A stretch of DNA of 64,000 nt from Margaritispora aquatica (lineage: Eukaryota; Ascomycota; Leotiomycetes; Helotiales; Discinellaceae), in the NCBI GenBank assembly GCA_007644065.1, contig VJWN01000002.1, positions 196,135 through 260,134 on the forward strand, read 5' to 3'. Within the stretch, counting starts at the first letter, position 1. The number at the start of each line of letters is the position of its first letter. The position numbers and the translations under genes are program-made. The notes beneath the pieces are model-generated. The model searched no databases and had not been told where the DNA came from. It was given only the letters and a program-made list of their open reading frames with translations. This document shows positions 46,900 through 57,421 of this stretch, one piece after another.

Positions 46900-47980
46900 T
46901 TAGTCAATCCATCGCTGTTGCTCGCGATCATAGCCGATGATGTCTAAGTCGATATTCAATGTTCGTAGCATCATAGCCATTGTAAACTCCTGGACCGTGT
47001 TAGTACTGCTGTGTTTTTACCTCTCATTCTCGAACACTTACATCCTCTTGGCCAGGCATTTCACCAGTATCGCCAACACCATTTGCACGTTGTGACTTTT
47101 CGTTTTCTGTCTCGGGATCGATGCTGTACTCTGCATACAGATCTCTCTTTTCGACATCCCTTCTTTCTTTGTTCTCGTCATCATCATCGTCGTCATCGTC
47201 ATCATCATTCTGAGGTTCTTCCGTATTCCAAGAATCTTGGAACTCTTTCTGCTTCTGCTGTGCTTCCTTCCATGCTCGAGGACCGCCCATGCTGTCCAAA
47301 CTTTAGATTCTGATTAGCACTTTAGGATAGAGGCAAACATACCGATTGACACGATCCCTAACCCTCCCAAACAGCTCCTCAGCAGCCAACCGACTAGCAC
47401 CCCTCCACTTCCCCACCAACTCCCTCAACTCACCATCAACAACCTCATCTTCCCCGCCGTCTCCACTCAACCCCTCCTCCCTCCTCCTCTCCACCCACTT
47501 CCTACCATCCCGCTCAATCTTCCCCGCCTGCTCCGCAGCATCCAAGTCATCCCTCACCTCTCTCAGTCCCTTCTCCAATTCCCTCTGCTCCTTCAACAGC
47601 CGTGCAACCTCCGGATCGGCATTAATCTGCTTCGTGGCCGCAGGAGACGAGAACTTCCTCTTCGCTGCTACAGCTACTGTGGACACAGAGCGCGGTGTGG
47701 CGGGCGAGAGGGCGAGTTTGGAGTTCGGTGCGCGGTGGAGGAGCGTATTTGCGCTTTTGGTGGCGAGGGGAGCGCTGGTTCGTGGTTTCGGGGTGGGTGT
47801 AGCTGTAGAGGCATTGGCAGATGTGGTTGCATCTTGGGCTAGGATCTGTGAGTCAGTTTGTGTGGTGGGGGTGCCTTTGATGGGTGATTTGAATGGTGTC
47901 TTGAATGGTGAGCGGAAGGGTTTGGAGAGTGTTTGCGATGCTGTGTCGATGCGACGACGTTTGGCAGCTGGTGTGGACAT
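46900..47980 (-). CDS. Sfr1/Mei5-like (Dds20) recombination mediator subunit
   Basis: Exons 47980-47343, 47300-47042 and 46989-46900 (introns 42 and 52 bp, phases match) encode 328 residues. The N-terminal half is basic and disordered, with short FxxPF-type repeats (KPFRSPFKTPFKSPIKGTP), as in Sfr1. A coiled-coil helix follows (EVARLLKEQRELEKGLREVRDD), then RLAAEELFGRVRDRVNR, GGPRAWKEAQQKQKEFQD, a run of ten Asp, and the C-terminal EFTMAMMLRTLNIDLDIIGY that closes this family in filamentous fungi. With Swi5 the protein helps Rad51 and Dmc1 filaments in homologous recombination. The 42-bp intron is near the lower size limit. Confidence 0.75.
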
Positions 47981-48263
47981 CTTGACGTAGTTTCTAGTCG
48001 CGATGTGTGCTGCTGCTGACCGACTGATATTGCTGCCCGCAATCAAATCATCAATTGATAGACGGAGGCATTTTCTTGTATTGGTTTTGTCATGACGGTT
48101 CCGCGACTCTGGGAGACGCGAAATTGTGGGGCAAGCGCGAGATCACAAGACAACATGTTCAGCACACATATTCCAATATACGGGTCAGATCAAATACAGG
48201 AAGTCTCATTATGCATATTCTCAATTGTTTGTACACGCTAAACTACACTTCGACGCAATAGTC

Positions 48264-50950
48264 CTAATGTCCAACACCACCTGCAACCCATTGTCCAAAC
48301 TCTGGATCCCCAGGCTGAGGAAACAGACCGCCTTCCTGTGGATGTTGCTCGGGTGCATCGCCATTCTGGACTGCCCCACCGTTAGCATTCCTATGCGCAT
48401 TTTGTCGCTGCTGTCTCCAAAACATCAGGACAATCAATGCTGCTGCTAAACCCAGAATGACCACGCTCTCAATGAATCCGTCATCAACGACATCATCATA
48501 CATACCATCAGCTTCGCCGCCTGGTAATGGTTCGTTTTCTGGTAGATAGTTATCGTCATAGTCGGCATCGCCGTAATACATATGATCTTCACGAAGGAAA
48601 TTGCTGACCCATTCGCTCAGCGACCATTGCTTCTTAGGCGCTATATATCTGTTAGTTTGATCTCTAAGTGACTTATAATCTACGTACCTGGATCGTCTTG
48701 AATGGAGTTGATCCTTCCGTGAGTGAGAGTATTCCACGCACTTCTCAAACGTAGCTTAAACAGACTGAGAGTAACAGGTAGATATGCTTCCTCGTTTGTT
48801 TCGAAAGCAAGGTCATAATACCTCTTTGCGAGATGGAAGTCTTGAGTAAGGCCAACTCCATTCTCATGCATCCACGCTAGATTGTACAATGCTTGTGCAC
48901 TCTGGTGATATTCACAAGCCGCTGTATAACATGATGCTGCTTTTTCGGTATCTGGTGTTGTACCGATACCCATCAGATAGTAATCTCCCATTTTGACAAG
49001 TGAATCAATATTCGACTGCTTTGCAGATCTTGTCCAGTAGACAAGTGCGAGAGCAGCATTTTGTAATAATTTTGGTCGAGCTGTTGAAATGGTCAGCCAT
49101 GAGGGCAATGGCCATTTCGATTTTTGCTGATCAAGCATGTATGCCACGTTAGCTTGTCCTTTTTCGTATCCTTGTTCAGCTGCAAACATGTAGTCAATTA
49201 ATGCCAATTCCTCATCGCCATCCTCAAAGGCGGCGTTTGCCTCTGCAAATGATGACATAAGTGGCTCGGCCTTCTCAGCAACATTCTTATAATATGCTGC
49301 TGCCAGACCGCAGCTCCTATCTCTCCCAATGCCCTGCTCAATGAGCTCCGCTAGGTAATACCAGGATTCAATGTGACCATACCTGGCAGCAAGCTCGAAG
49401 TAGCGGTTTGCGACGGAGACGTCAGCTGCTGTGCCTTGATCCAAATAAAGAGCACCGAGGGCGACCTGAGCTGGAGAGTAGTCTTGATCGGCAGAAGCTT
49501 TGAAGAGCTCTGTTGCCTTGATCGTGTTCTTGGGAATACCAAGACCCTCAAGATTCATAACACCAAGCCCATACTGTGATCCAGCATCTCCGCTCTTGAT
49601 ACCACGATCGAACCAAAGTCTCGCCTTGCCAAAGTCCTGATTCACGCCCTCTCCCCTAAGAAACATGCGCCCCAAGTACCCAGCAACTTTGGTTGCAACC
49701 TTCTCAAGGCTAGGTTTGTCGGTATCAATAATTCTTCCGTCACGCTGCCAGTAGAGCTTCGCAACCTTCATGAAATATCCTTTCGCGGCTTTCAGGTCCC
49801 GAGCCAGACCTCTCTGTCCGTCGTAGTGAAGTCGTCCCAAGCTGAATGTAGCTTTGTAATCTCCCTTCCTCGACATCAAATCCAGGTACTCCAGCACATC
49901 ATCCAAGGAGGCATGGGCATCAGAGTTTAGGTTGACCTGCTTCTTGTTGTTTCCCGAACTCGAATAGCTTGCTCCCTCTCCATACACGCCTCCTTCATCA
50001 TCTGCGAGTCGATAGGAGTCTGGAACCCAAGACATTCCTCCTGGTGGACCTGCTCGAAACCATTCGATAGCTTTGTCCGCCACCTTTTTGTAGTGTTTCA
50101 CAGCAATGTTACAATTGTGCGCGACTCCAATGCCAACATGATACCGAAAAGCAAGTGTCATCTCCGATTTGACATTTCCTCCTTTGGCAGCAAAAGTATG
50201 GTATAGCAACGCCTTGGCCTGGTCTCGCTCAACAGCTCCACCAATTCCTGTCGCATACATAAATCCAACCATATGTTGCGCAGAGGCGTTCCCAGTCATC
50301 TCGGCGAGGCCATGGTATCGTCTGAAAGCCTCCGAGTAATTTTTTGGGTACGAGTAGTTGCCATAGAAATTCATCTCCGCTAGGAGGAAAATAGCATCCG
50401 CATTGTTAGCTTGCGCTGCCTGCTCCAGCAGTCGCACTCCATCAGCAACCAGCTTAGGCAATGTCTTTAATGCCAAACTATCCGCTCCATCTACGGAAGG
50501 TCCTTGGAATCGCAGTGAAGGTAAAAGTGAAAGGGCATATTTGCCGATCGTTCCTATAATCCCGGACGGCCTTTTGGATGGTCGAGGATTCCTTTCTTCG
50601 TATCGTCGTAGGAAGTACAATGCTTTGTCAACCTGTTCCGCACCTTCGCAGACGTCAGCACCAGTTCCCAGCCCGCTAACCTAATGTCCTTACCATCTAT
50701 CCTCCTGCCTTCTTGGCCATTGTCTCGTAATGGTTGCTGCGGCGAAGGAGACTGCGCAGCTGCTGATGGTTGAGGACTTCCCTCTGCACTAAGTGTCGAT
50801 TCCGTATCTTCCTTGATCTGCGCAAACGTATTGGGTATCAAAAATTGTAGAAAAACTATTGTAGCCGTGATATATTAGCTATGGTCGTGCTGAAGCTAGG
50901 TGCCACAACATACAAACCAGGAACCACAACCTTCCACTCCAGTCCTTCAT
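48264..50950 (-). CDS. HRD3: Hrd3 / SEL1L, ER-associated degradation adaptor
   Basis: Hrd3 is the ER-membrane partner of the Hrd1 ubiquitin ligase and recruits misfolded glycoproteins for degradation. Exons 50950-50914, 50855-50694, 50643-48688 and 48640-48264 (introns 58, 50 and 47 bp) encode 843 residues, the usual fungal length. The tiny first exon completes a signal peptide (MKDWSGRLWFLVFFLQFL..TFAQ). The lumenal body is a series of Sel1 repeats, for example AQHMVGFMYATGIGGAVERD, SQYGLGVMNLEGLGIPKN and ALYNLAWMHENGVGLTQD. A single membrane helix near the C-terminus (VVILGLAAALIVLMFW) is followed by a short polar tail. It lies 284 bp upstream of SFR1 on the same strand. Confidence 0.9.
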
Positions 50951-51309
50951 GGTGAGAACTTTGCGCAATGTTGTTTACTTCGTCCTAGAAGAAGAATGGC
51001 ATAAATTGGTCATCGTCTAGCGGATCGCATGTCACTCATGATGTGGAGGGTGGAGAGTTGCGGGGCACAAATGAAAGTTGTCCTGATGTTTTGTTTGTTC
51101 AAGCTGTCCTCTTTCGGCAACTCCAAATGACATCGTCCCGAGCTTATAAATTCATCATCAACAGCAACATTTCTTACTTACAATGTGCGTTTGACCTTGA
51201 CGACTTGCAATCATCCTACGTCACGTAAGATTAGAACTGACGAGTCATTTTCTAAGATGGGCTTCTATTATCTTCAAAGCTTCTAATTTTATCTCTGATC
51301 GACCACCAA
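50951..51309. other. Intergenic, HRD3 promoter
   Basis: About 360 bp between two minus-strand genes. No gene is seen. Confidence 0.4.
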
Positions 51310-52739
51310 TTATCCTTTCCACGCCTTGATTTGTCCATCCTCACCACATGTCAACACGATTTGATGCTATCAAATAATTAGAAAAGCTCAAAACCAGGAT
51401 AGAGCATGAGACTTACTGAATCTAAGAAGCAGAAAGAACGAACAATCTCCGATCCATGAGCTCCTGGGAGTGTAACCTTCGATTCTGGTGAGAGAGACCA
51501 TGGCGGGCTATTCTTTAGCTGTACCAGATCAAAGCTCTCTCGACTACTGTTTATTAACAAATTGCCCTGAAGTTTTCATTTCGAGATAATACCTATGTGT
51601 TCCAACACCAACGACAGCGCCACCATCTGGCCTGCCTACAACATTGACCATATATTCGCCTCCAAGCTTTTCTCTTAGATCACCAAAGTGAACCGGCGGT
51701 GGCTCTTCGATACCTTCCTCTGGATTCGTTACAAGCTCATACATAGAAAATTTCTCGTCATGTGATAATGCGAAGATATCTGTCTCGGAAATGAAGTTGG
51801 CATGGTGTATCGATGCACCGTGGTTAATGGTCTGATGAAGAGCGTCTTCCTCATCGACAATAGTTGTGTTGTAGATATTCACTAGTCCATCCGTGGAGCC
51901 TGATAGAAGTATCTGAGGACGAGTTGGGTGGAATTGCAGCTGGGAAATGTCAGTATTTCGGTTAATGATGGTTGAGATCGACCTTACTTCTGTTACATCA
52001 TCACTATGACTCTCAATATATGATAACATTGGCTTTTCCATCTGTCGCAAGTCCCTGAGATGCGTTAGCATATCCCAAATTTCAGCTGGAACTGCTTACC
52101 AAATCGAAACTGTTGCTTGATGGTTGGTCAACTCCGTACCAGCTGCGACGCCATACGGAGACGAGCAAGCAAGTGACAATATAGGAGCATTGTCCACTAG
52201 TTGTGAATTAGCATTGCATTGAAATATGTTTTAGACATTGTGAGAGTTTAGCTTGCGCACATAGCTCTAATCTGAATAGAAATTCATGTTCTTCTAGGTG
52301 AACTACACCTGTCACACAAACTCTTTTATCAACAGCCTCCACAACTGCATACACCCGAGCTCTTGAATGTATCAATGTCTCTCGTATTAATGAAAGAAAA
52401 AAAAATAAGAAAAAAAAAATACTCACCACTACTCCAACCTCCAACTTTCCCACCCGCACCAGCCCTCAGATCCCAAATACTCACCTTCCCATCTCTCCCA
52501 GCAGTAACCACAACCTCTCCTCCCTCCGCAGTCACACTTTTCGCACACGTAACGCCCTCTCCCACACTCTTGACAATCGACACCTCTCCTCTACTCAAGT
52601 CCACCGGATTGACAAGACGTAGACAGTCATCAGATGAGATAACTGCGATGAGACCGTTGGAGAGTGGTATCAGGTCGTAGATGTATGTGCCTGCAGGTTT
52701 GGAAACGGCGTACGTCGATTCTGTACTCAGATTGTACAT
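51310..52739 (-). CDS. WD-repeat protein, WDR89-like, with a one-base frame problem
   Basis: Exons are 52739-52427, 52196-52100, 52054-51988, 51939-51417 and 51366-51310. WD40 landmarks are VVVTAGRDGKVSIWDLRAG, LSLACSSPYGVAAGTEL, QATVSIWDLR, TELQFHPTRPQILLSGSTDG (this join needs the 48-bp intron 51940-51987), and at the end HQIVLTCGEDGQIKAWKG. The order matches WDR89, a single-propeller protein of poorly known function. Within the fourth exon the frame breaks: after GVGTHRYYLEMK the reading runs into a stop at 51544, while the adjacent frame continues as SRESFDLVQLKNSPPW and VTLPGAHGSEIVRSF, which belong to the family. A one-base gain in the A-run at 51573-51576 would explain it. This may be a true mutation or a sequencing error. 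The first intron (230 bp) is unusually long. Confidence 0.75.
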
Positions 52740-54602
52740 TTCGGCGTTGTTGATGCTGGGTTATGGGGGAATATTACTTGCGCTTGGTGGGGTGGAGGGG
52801 TAGGAAATTTTTGAGATCACAGAATTTTCGACAACTATTTGAGCTTGAGCCGTTCTTTATAAATAAAAAAATTTATGCCGAAACTTTTCTCGAGAGTTCG
52901 ACAAATTCAGTTTATCTAGCATTTACTTTGAGAGACAGAATTATTTTTGCACTGGAAATTTAAGGTGCGGTCCACTACCTACCGCCTCAAGGTATGTACC
53001 AGGTAAGTAAGGTGTTCATTGACATCATGTGATTAGGGTGTCACCCATTTCCAGGTTATTTTGGGCACCGTTTATTGTTTTTAAATTTACAAGATGTTGA
53101 GAGTTTTTTCGAGTTAGAGAATTCTTGCTGCTATGAAGCCGTTGAGCTGCATTGCCGCTTTCCATTTTCTCTTATGCTTATATTTCTCATGGCTTTTTAT
53201 CTAAATCACTCCAATTGTCTGTCGTGTCTTGTTTCTGGATTCCGTTTTGCTTGTCCCATTTCAATTCGAATTTCCGATTCCTTGTCGTCATTTTCCCTGT
53301 TTTGCGTCTTCGTTGCACGAGATATCCAAGTATCGTTCTAAACAAGTGCACTTGGACGAGCAGTGGTGAATTGTTTTGATAGAAGCAAGGGGGAAAGTTG
53401 TAAGATATACGGCTGATTTCATGACAATAGAGGAGTCCCTATCCATGAAGAGGGTGCCTCAGAAGTGTTAAATTTATCAATGCTTTGGATTGTATGGCTC
53501 CTGTTTCATTACAAGTCACATACGTCTATGGATACTATGCAATCTGAAGCATAGTAAGCTGGATCCGAACACAGCACTTGAAACTATATGATCAAACCTG
53601 TCAATCAGAAAGACTGTAGCGTTGTCACCTGACCTCGCCTTTTAGCTAGACCGAAGGAACTGATATATATCATCAAAAGCATAAGCCTTCATCATACTGT
53701 CCTCTGGCTGGTCTCTGCTCCAAAGAGCCTGATGCTGCATAGAAAATTCTTGCTTATTCTCGCAAAATTATTCAAGAAAGTTTTGTGCTCATAGATCTGC
53801 ATCACTCAACGACCTCTTTTTTATGTGAGCTAGAATTTCCTTGAGAGATGTTGATGGGTGGATAAGAGTGTCGCTGAAGCAAAGAAATCAGATAAGCTGC
53901 TTACTCTCATATTGTTTTATATGCCACATCAGGTTCATACACCACAGCATTATAAAATACCACGAGATCCACTGTGTTCGTGGCATAGAAGGCTATACGG
54001 ATTTAGTCTGAACGATATGTTTTTCCCAATTCAAACTTCCGGAAAGCTAGTCCCAAAAGAAACGACCAACCTGGTCCCTGTCCGTCGTGCCACAATACAG
54101 CGTCAACGTCCCTCCAAATGGTTCCCCGCTTGACTTCTAAAATCACCAACGAAGTCCAACAATTCAGCCATAGAAAGCTCTCAATCGCAATGCCGTCACA
54201 CTCTTGATGGGACTGTGATCATATCGTTTGTTGCATCTCTACTTTCTTGATGCAGATCTTCCTATTGGGAGGTGAAATGGTGATGCATTATGGATTAAGG
54301 TCAGGAGTTCATGGAAGAGCTCTCTCACTCCCCTCCGAAAATGCGCTGGGTGTAACCCGCAAGTCTACATAAAGTAGAACTGGCAAGGCTATTGCGGGTA
54401 TCTGCTGGTGGGTGTAGCCGGTGTGGCAACTCCCTCAAGAACTCTTTTCCTGATGCCTATTTCTTAAGTATACATATATACGGGTAACTTACTTTCCCTT
54501 CTCTCCCCCACACTTTCTCTCAATCACTTCACCATACATATCCCTTTAGCACAGAAGATCTCATTTCGCTGAGTTTCAAAGGAGCCTCGGCAGTATTCCA
54601 GC
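52740..54602. other. Divergent intergenic region
   Basis: About 1.9 kb between the WDR89-like and AAA genes, largely AT-rich (52840-53350). It has a pyrimidine-rich leader just before the AAA start codon (54495-54560). The short frames seen here have no protein-like features. Confidence 0.4.
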
Positions 54603-56132
54603 ATGTCAGACTCATCCTCATCACGGAGTGTATTTAACAATTACGTGAACCACAACGGAACCCCTCGTACTTCAACTGAGCTCATGCTTCTCGATAGTAT
54701 ACGTGCTGCATATTCATCTCAGCATGTCACGCTCACCGATCCAAAAGCTGTTGATCTTCGAGGTTACGCAGAGGCCGGGCTTGCTCAACTCATTCCCGGG
54801 TCTATAAATTACTCTGACACGACACGCTCATACAAGGCTCCTCCTAACCGGCTTTCTGGCTTACTTGGTACTCTGAAGGATAATGCTCGATTTGCAACTT
54901 TCAGCTATGTTTTCAATGAATCCACTTTCGTTGCTTTTGAGATTGAGTATACTGAGCCGCTGCAACTCTTCATGAAAGGACCTGTCAAACTCCTCTACAT
55001 TGTTGCTCCCAAAGCCGATGAGGGTCCTACGATGCAGACTTCGGAGGTAACCGACGACCTGCTGCTTGCTGTTGGTTCTTGGAGTAACAACCTCCACAAT
55101 GAAATCTACGTTTTCGACTCTAGCCAATGGACTAAAGACAAGACCTTATTCGACTCTGTCCAAGCATCCACGTTCTCTTCGGTCATTCTCTCTCCAGACC
55201 TTAAGAAGACTCTCATGGCCGATATCACTACATTCTTCTCCGCTCGCAGCACTTACACACGTCTCTCGGTTCCATGGAAGCGCGGACTCCTTTTCCATGG
55301 CTTTCCAGGAAACGGAAAGACAATCAGTATCCGCGCTATCATCAATGTGTTGGCCAATCTAAAAGATCCGGTTCCAAGTTTGGTGGTCAAAAGCTTCGAT
55401 AGCATGCAAGGCCCCAAGTTCTCCATACGCGAGATATTCCAGAAGGCCAGGAGCATGGCACCCTGCTTGCTTGTGTTTGAAGACTTGGATTCTCTCATCA
55501 CAAACAAGACACGTTCCTACTTCCTCAACGAGGTTGACGGACTAGAGTGTAACGATGGCATTTTGATGATTGGAACTACGAATCATCTAGACTTACTTGA
55601 TCCCGCCATCTCGAAGCGACCAAGTCGTTTTGACAGGAAGTATCACTTCAAGCTTCCGGAAGAGGCAGAGAGACTGCTTTATTGCGAATTCTGGAGGAGC
55701 AAGCTTCGTGAAAGTTCAGACGGTAAAGAAGAGTTTGGCAAGGAGGCGTGTGGTATTGTGGCGAAATTAACCGAGGGTTTCAGTTTCGCGTACATGAAAG
55801 AGCTGTTTGTCATTTCACTGTTGACAATTGCAAGAGGGGAGGGGGATGAAGTAACAGCCGAGGAACCTACTGCAGTCAAGGAAAACAAGTCCGATGAGCA
55901 GAGAAATAAACGAGCAGTTCCAGAAGTTGTGATACCCCAGCACCTGAAGGACAATGTCTTGCTCAACATGCTGAGGAGGCAATGTCAAGCGTTGCTAGAC
56001 GAGATGGACAACACCGCGGCAGACGAGTGGATTGGATCGAGCTCTAAGACTGGGAAAGGCGGAGAGGGAGGAGGTTTTGATTTTGCTGCGGCTATGAAAA
56101 TGGCACGTGGTGAGGGGGACAGTTGTTCTTGA
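54603..56132 (+). CDS. BCS1-type AAA ATPase-like protein
   Basis: Single exon, 509 residues. The N-terminal half has no membrane segment or mitochondrial BCS1_N-like signal that I can see. The AAA core follows: RLSVPWKRGLLFHGFPGNGKT (Walker A, residues 233-240, with Phe where Pro is usual), LLVFEDLDSL (Walker B, 289-298), GTTNHLDLLDPAI (sensor 1) and SRFDRKYHF (arginine-finger region). The order and wording match the fungal BCS1-like AAA family, which is expanded in Pezizomycotina and includes many cytosolic members of unknown function. The C-terminus is charged and ends with a Gly-rich stretch. Bcs1 itself assembles respiratory complex III; without its N-terminus this protein is unlikely to do so. 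Confidence 0.85.
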   Translation: MSDSSSSRSVFNNYVNHNGTPRTSTELMLLDSIRAAYSSQHVTLTDPKAVDLRGYAEAGLAQLIPGSINYSDTTRSYKAPPNRLSGLLGTLKDNARFATFSYVFNESTFVAFEIEYTEPLQLFMKGPVKLLYIVAPKADEGPTMQTSEVTDDLLLAVGSWSNNLHNEIYVFDSSQWTKDKTLFDSVQASTFSSVILSPDLKKTLMADITTFFSARSTYTRLSVPWKRGLLFHGFPGNGKTISIRAIINVLANLKDPVPSLVVKSFDSMQGPKFSIREIFQKARSMAPCLLVFEDLDSLITNKTRSYFLNEVDGLECNDGILMIGTTNHLDLLDPAISKRPSRFDRKYHFKLPEEAERLLYCEFWRSKLRESSDGKEEFGKEACGIVAKLTEGFSFAYMKELFVISLLTIARGEGDEVTAEEPTAVKENKSDEQRNKRAVPEVVIPQHLKDNVLLNMLRRQCQALLDEMDNTAADEWIGSSSKTGKGGEGGGFDFAAAMKMARGEGDSCS

Positions 56133-57421
56133 ATCATTTGCGAATATTTGTCCGGGACAATGTGTAGTGCAGAATGAGCACGGAGTAGTTATGAGTTCTT
56201 GTGTTTCCTCTTCTCTCAACTGATTCGTTAAGTCCATTTTACGTTTGGTTTGCATTTCTGCTTCCATACGATTAAGAACATTTGTTGTATAAGTGATCTT
56301 TTTGGGGTTGATGGGCTTTGCTTGTGGCACTAAAAGTATGGTGTCAGCCATACCTTCTCGTTGACCAATCGAGTGGCTAAAATGTGAAATTCTTCAATTT
56401 CTATCTCGAATTATTGCATATTAGGAGAAATACATATATGGTCATCTTGTTGTAAGTTGAAAATCCAAAGAAATTTATCAAAATTATGTCACAGGTTTCA
56501 AACCCGAGGGCTCCAAATGGATTGGTCGAGAGCCATCATTGGGGGTCATAACGTGCAAGTCGATCAAAACTCTCCACCAACCATGTGTCTGTGTCCCGCA
56601 CAACCCGGCACTTGATCTCTCTCGTTCCCGGCTAAACAGATCACAGGAACTCAATCTCGAAGGAACCGGGGATTAAGGTACGAGCAAGGCACAGAAGCCC
56701 CAGCCAAAGGCTGACATGGGCCAACTACCAATTGTCCCTCCAGCGAGAAAGCTCAGCCCAGTTGTTGTTGGGGTACGATTGGAAATTGCCAAGGCTGTAA
56801 GAGATGGATTTATAGTATTTGGAATTGCTAGACGAGCTGAATTGGATGCTGTACCGTTGCCGAGACGTGGTGGTGGTAGTGGTGGTGGTGGACCTGACTA
56901 ACAGCGTTGCAGTACTGTATTGAGGAGACAGTCAAGCTTTGTGGCGAAAGGGTGGAGGATATCTTCGCTTGGTACAGTAGGGCTGCAATACGACCGTCTT
57001 TCTGGGTTGAAGAAGAGTTAGTGCATACTATTATGGTTGAATATCCAATTGAGGGAAAGGGCTCTCTATGCCGTCAGCAATTCGTCGTTTAAGGAAAGTC
57101 ATAAGGTGTGTATTCTGAGTCTCCGGGGGCATCTGGCAAGGACGCACGTCCAATTGAAGAGATGAGATCCTTCATATGCCGCTCCCTGTAAAATTCAGAC
57201 TTCTGGAAAAAGACGAATTGGTATATGGACTCAATCAAGGACAGGCATCTATTATCTATCGATCTGCATTGCGGTCTGGATGATTGAGATCAAGGTTGTC
57301 ACAATGAGGCCCCATGCACTTGGTATTATACAAAGAGCTGGATAATACCCATCCAAACCTCCTCTCGTTGGAGTAAACGCTAATCTAGGCCTTTCTTCAC
57401 AATCCATCGATTGTAGAGTTA
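56133..57421. other. Intergenic, possible gene remnant
   Basis: About 1.3 kb. Two short frames at 56716-57092 look somewhat protein-like (GFIVFGIARRAEL; EETVKLCGERVEDIFAWY) but cannot be joined convincingly or assigned. No other feature is seen. Confidence 0.35.

Noticed and set aside
47346..47990. 214-codon open frame on the plus strand
   Set aside because: It is the antisense shadow of SFR1 exon 1; Ser/Pro-rich wording arises from the complementary strand.
56716..57092. Two short frames that might be a short-chain dehydrogenase relic
   Set aside because: The first resembles a Rossmann start only loosely (no TGxxxGIG), and the two parts cannot be joined by a good intron. Too weak to annotate.
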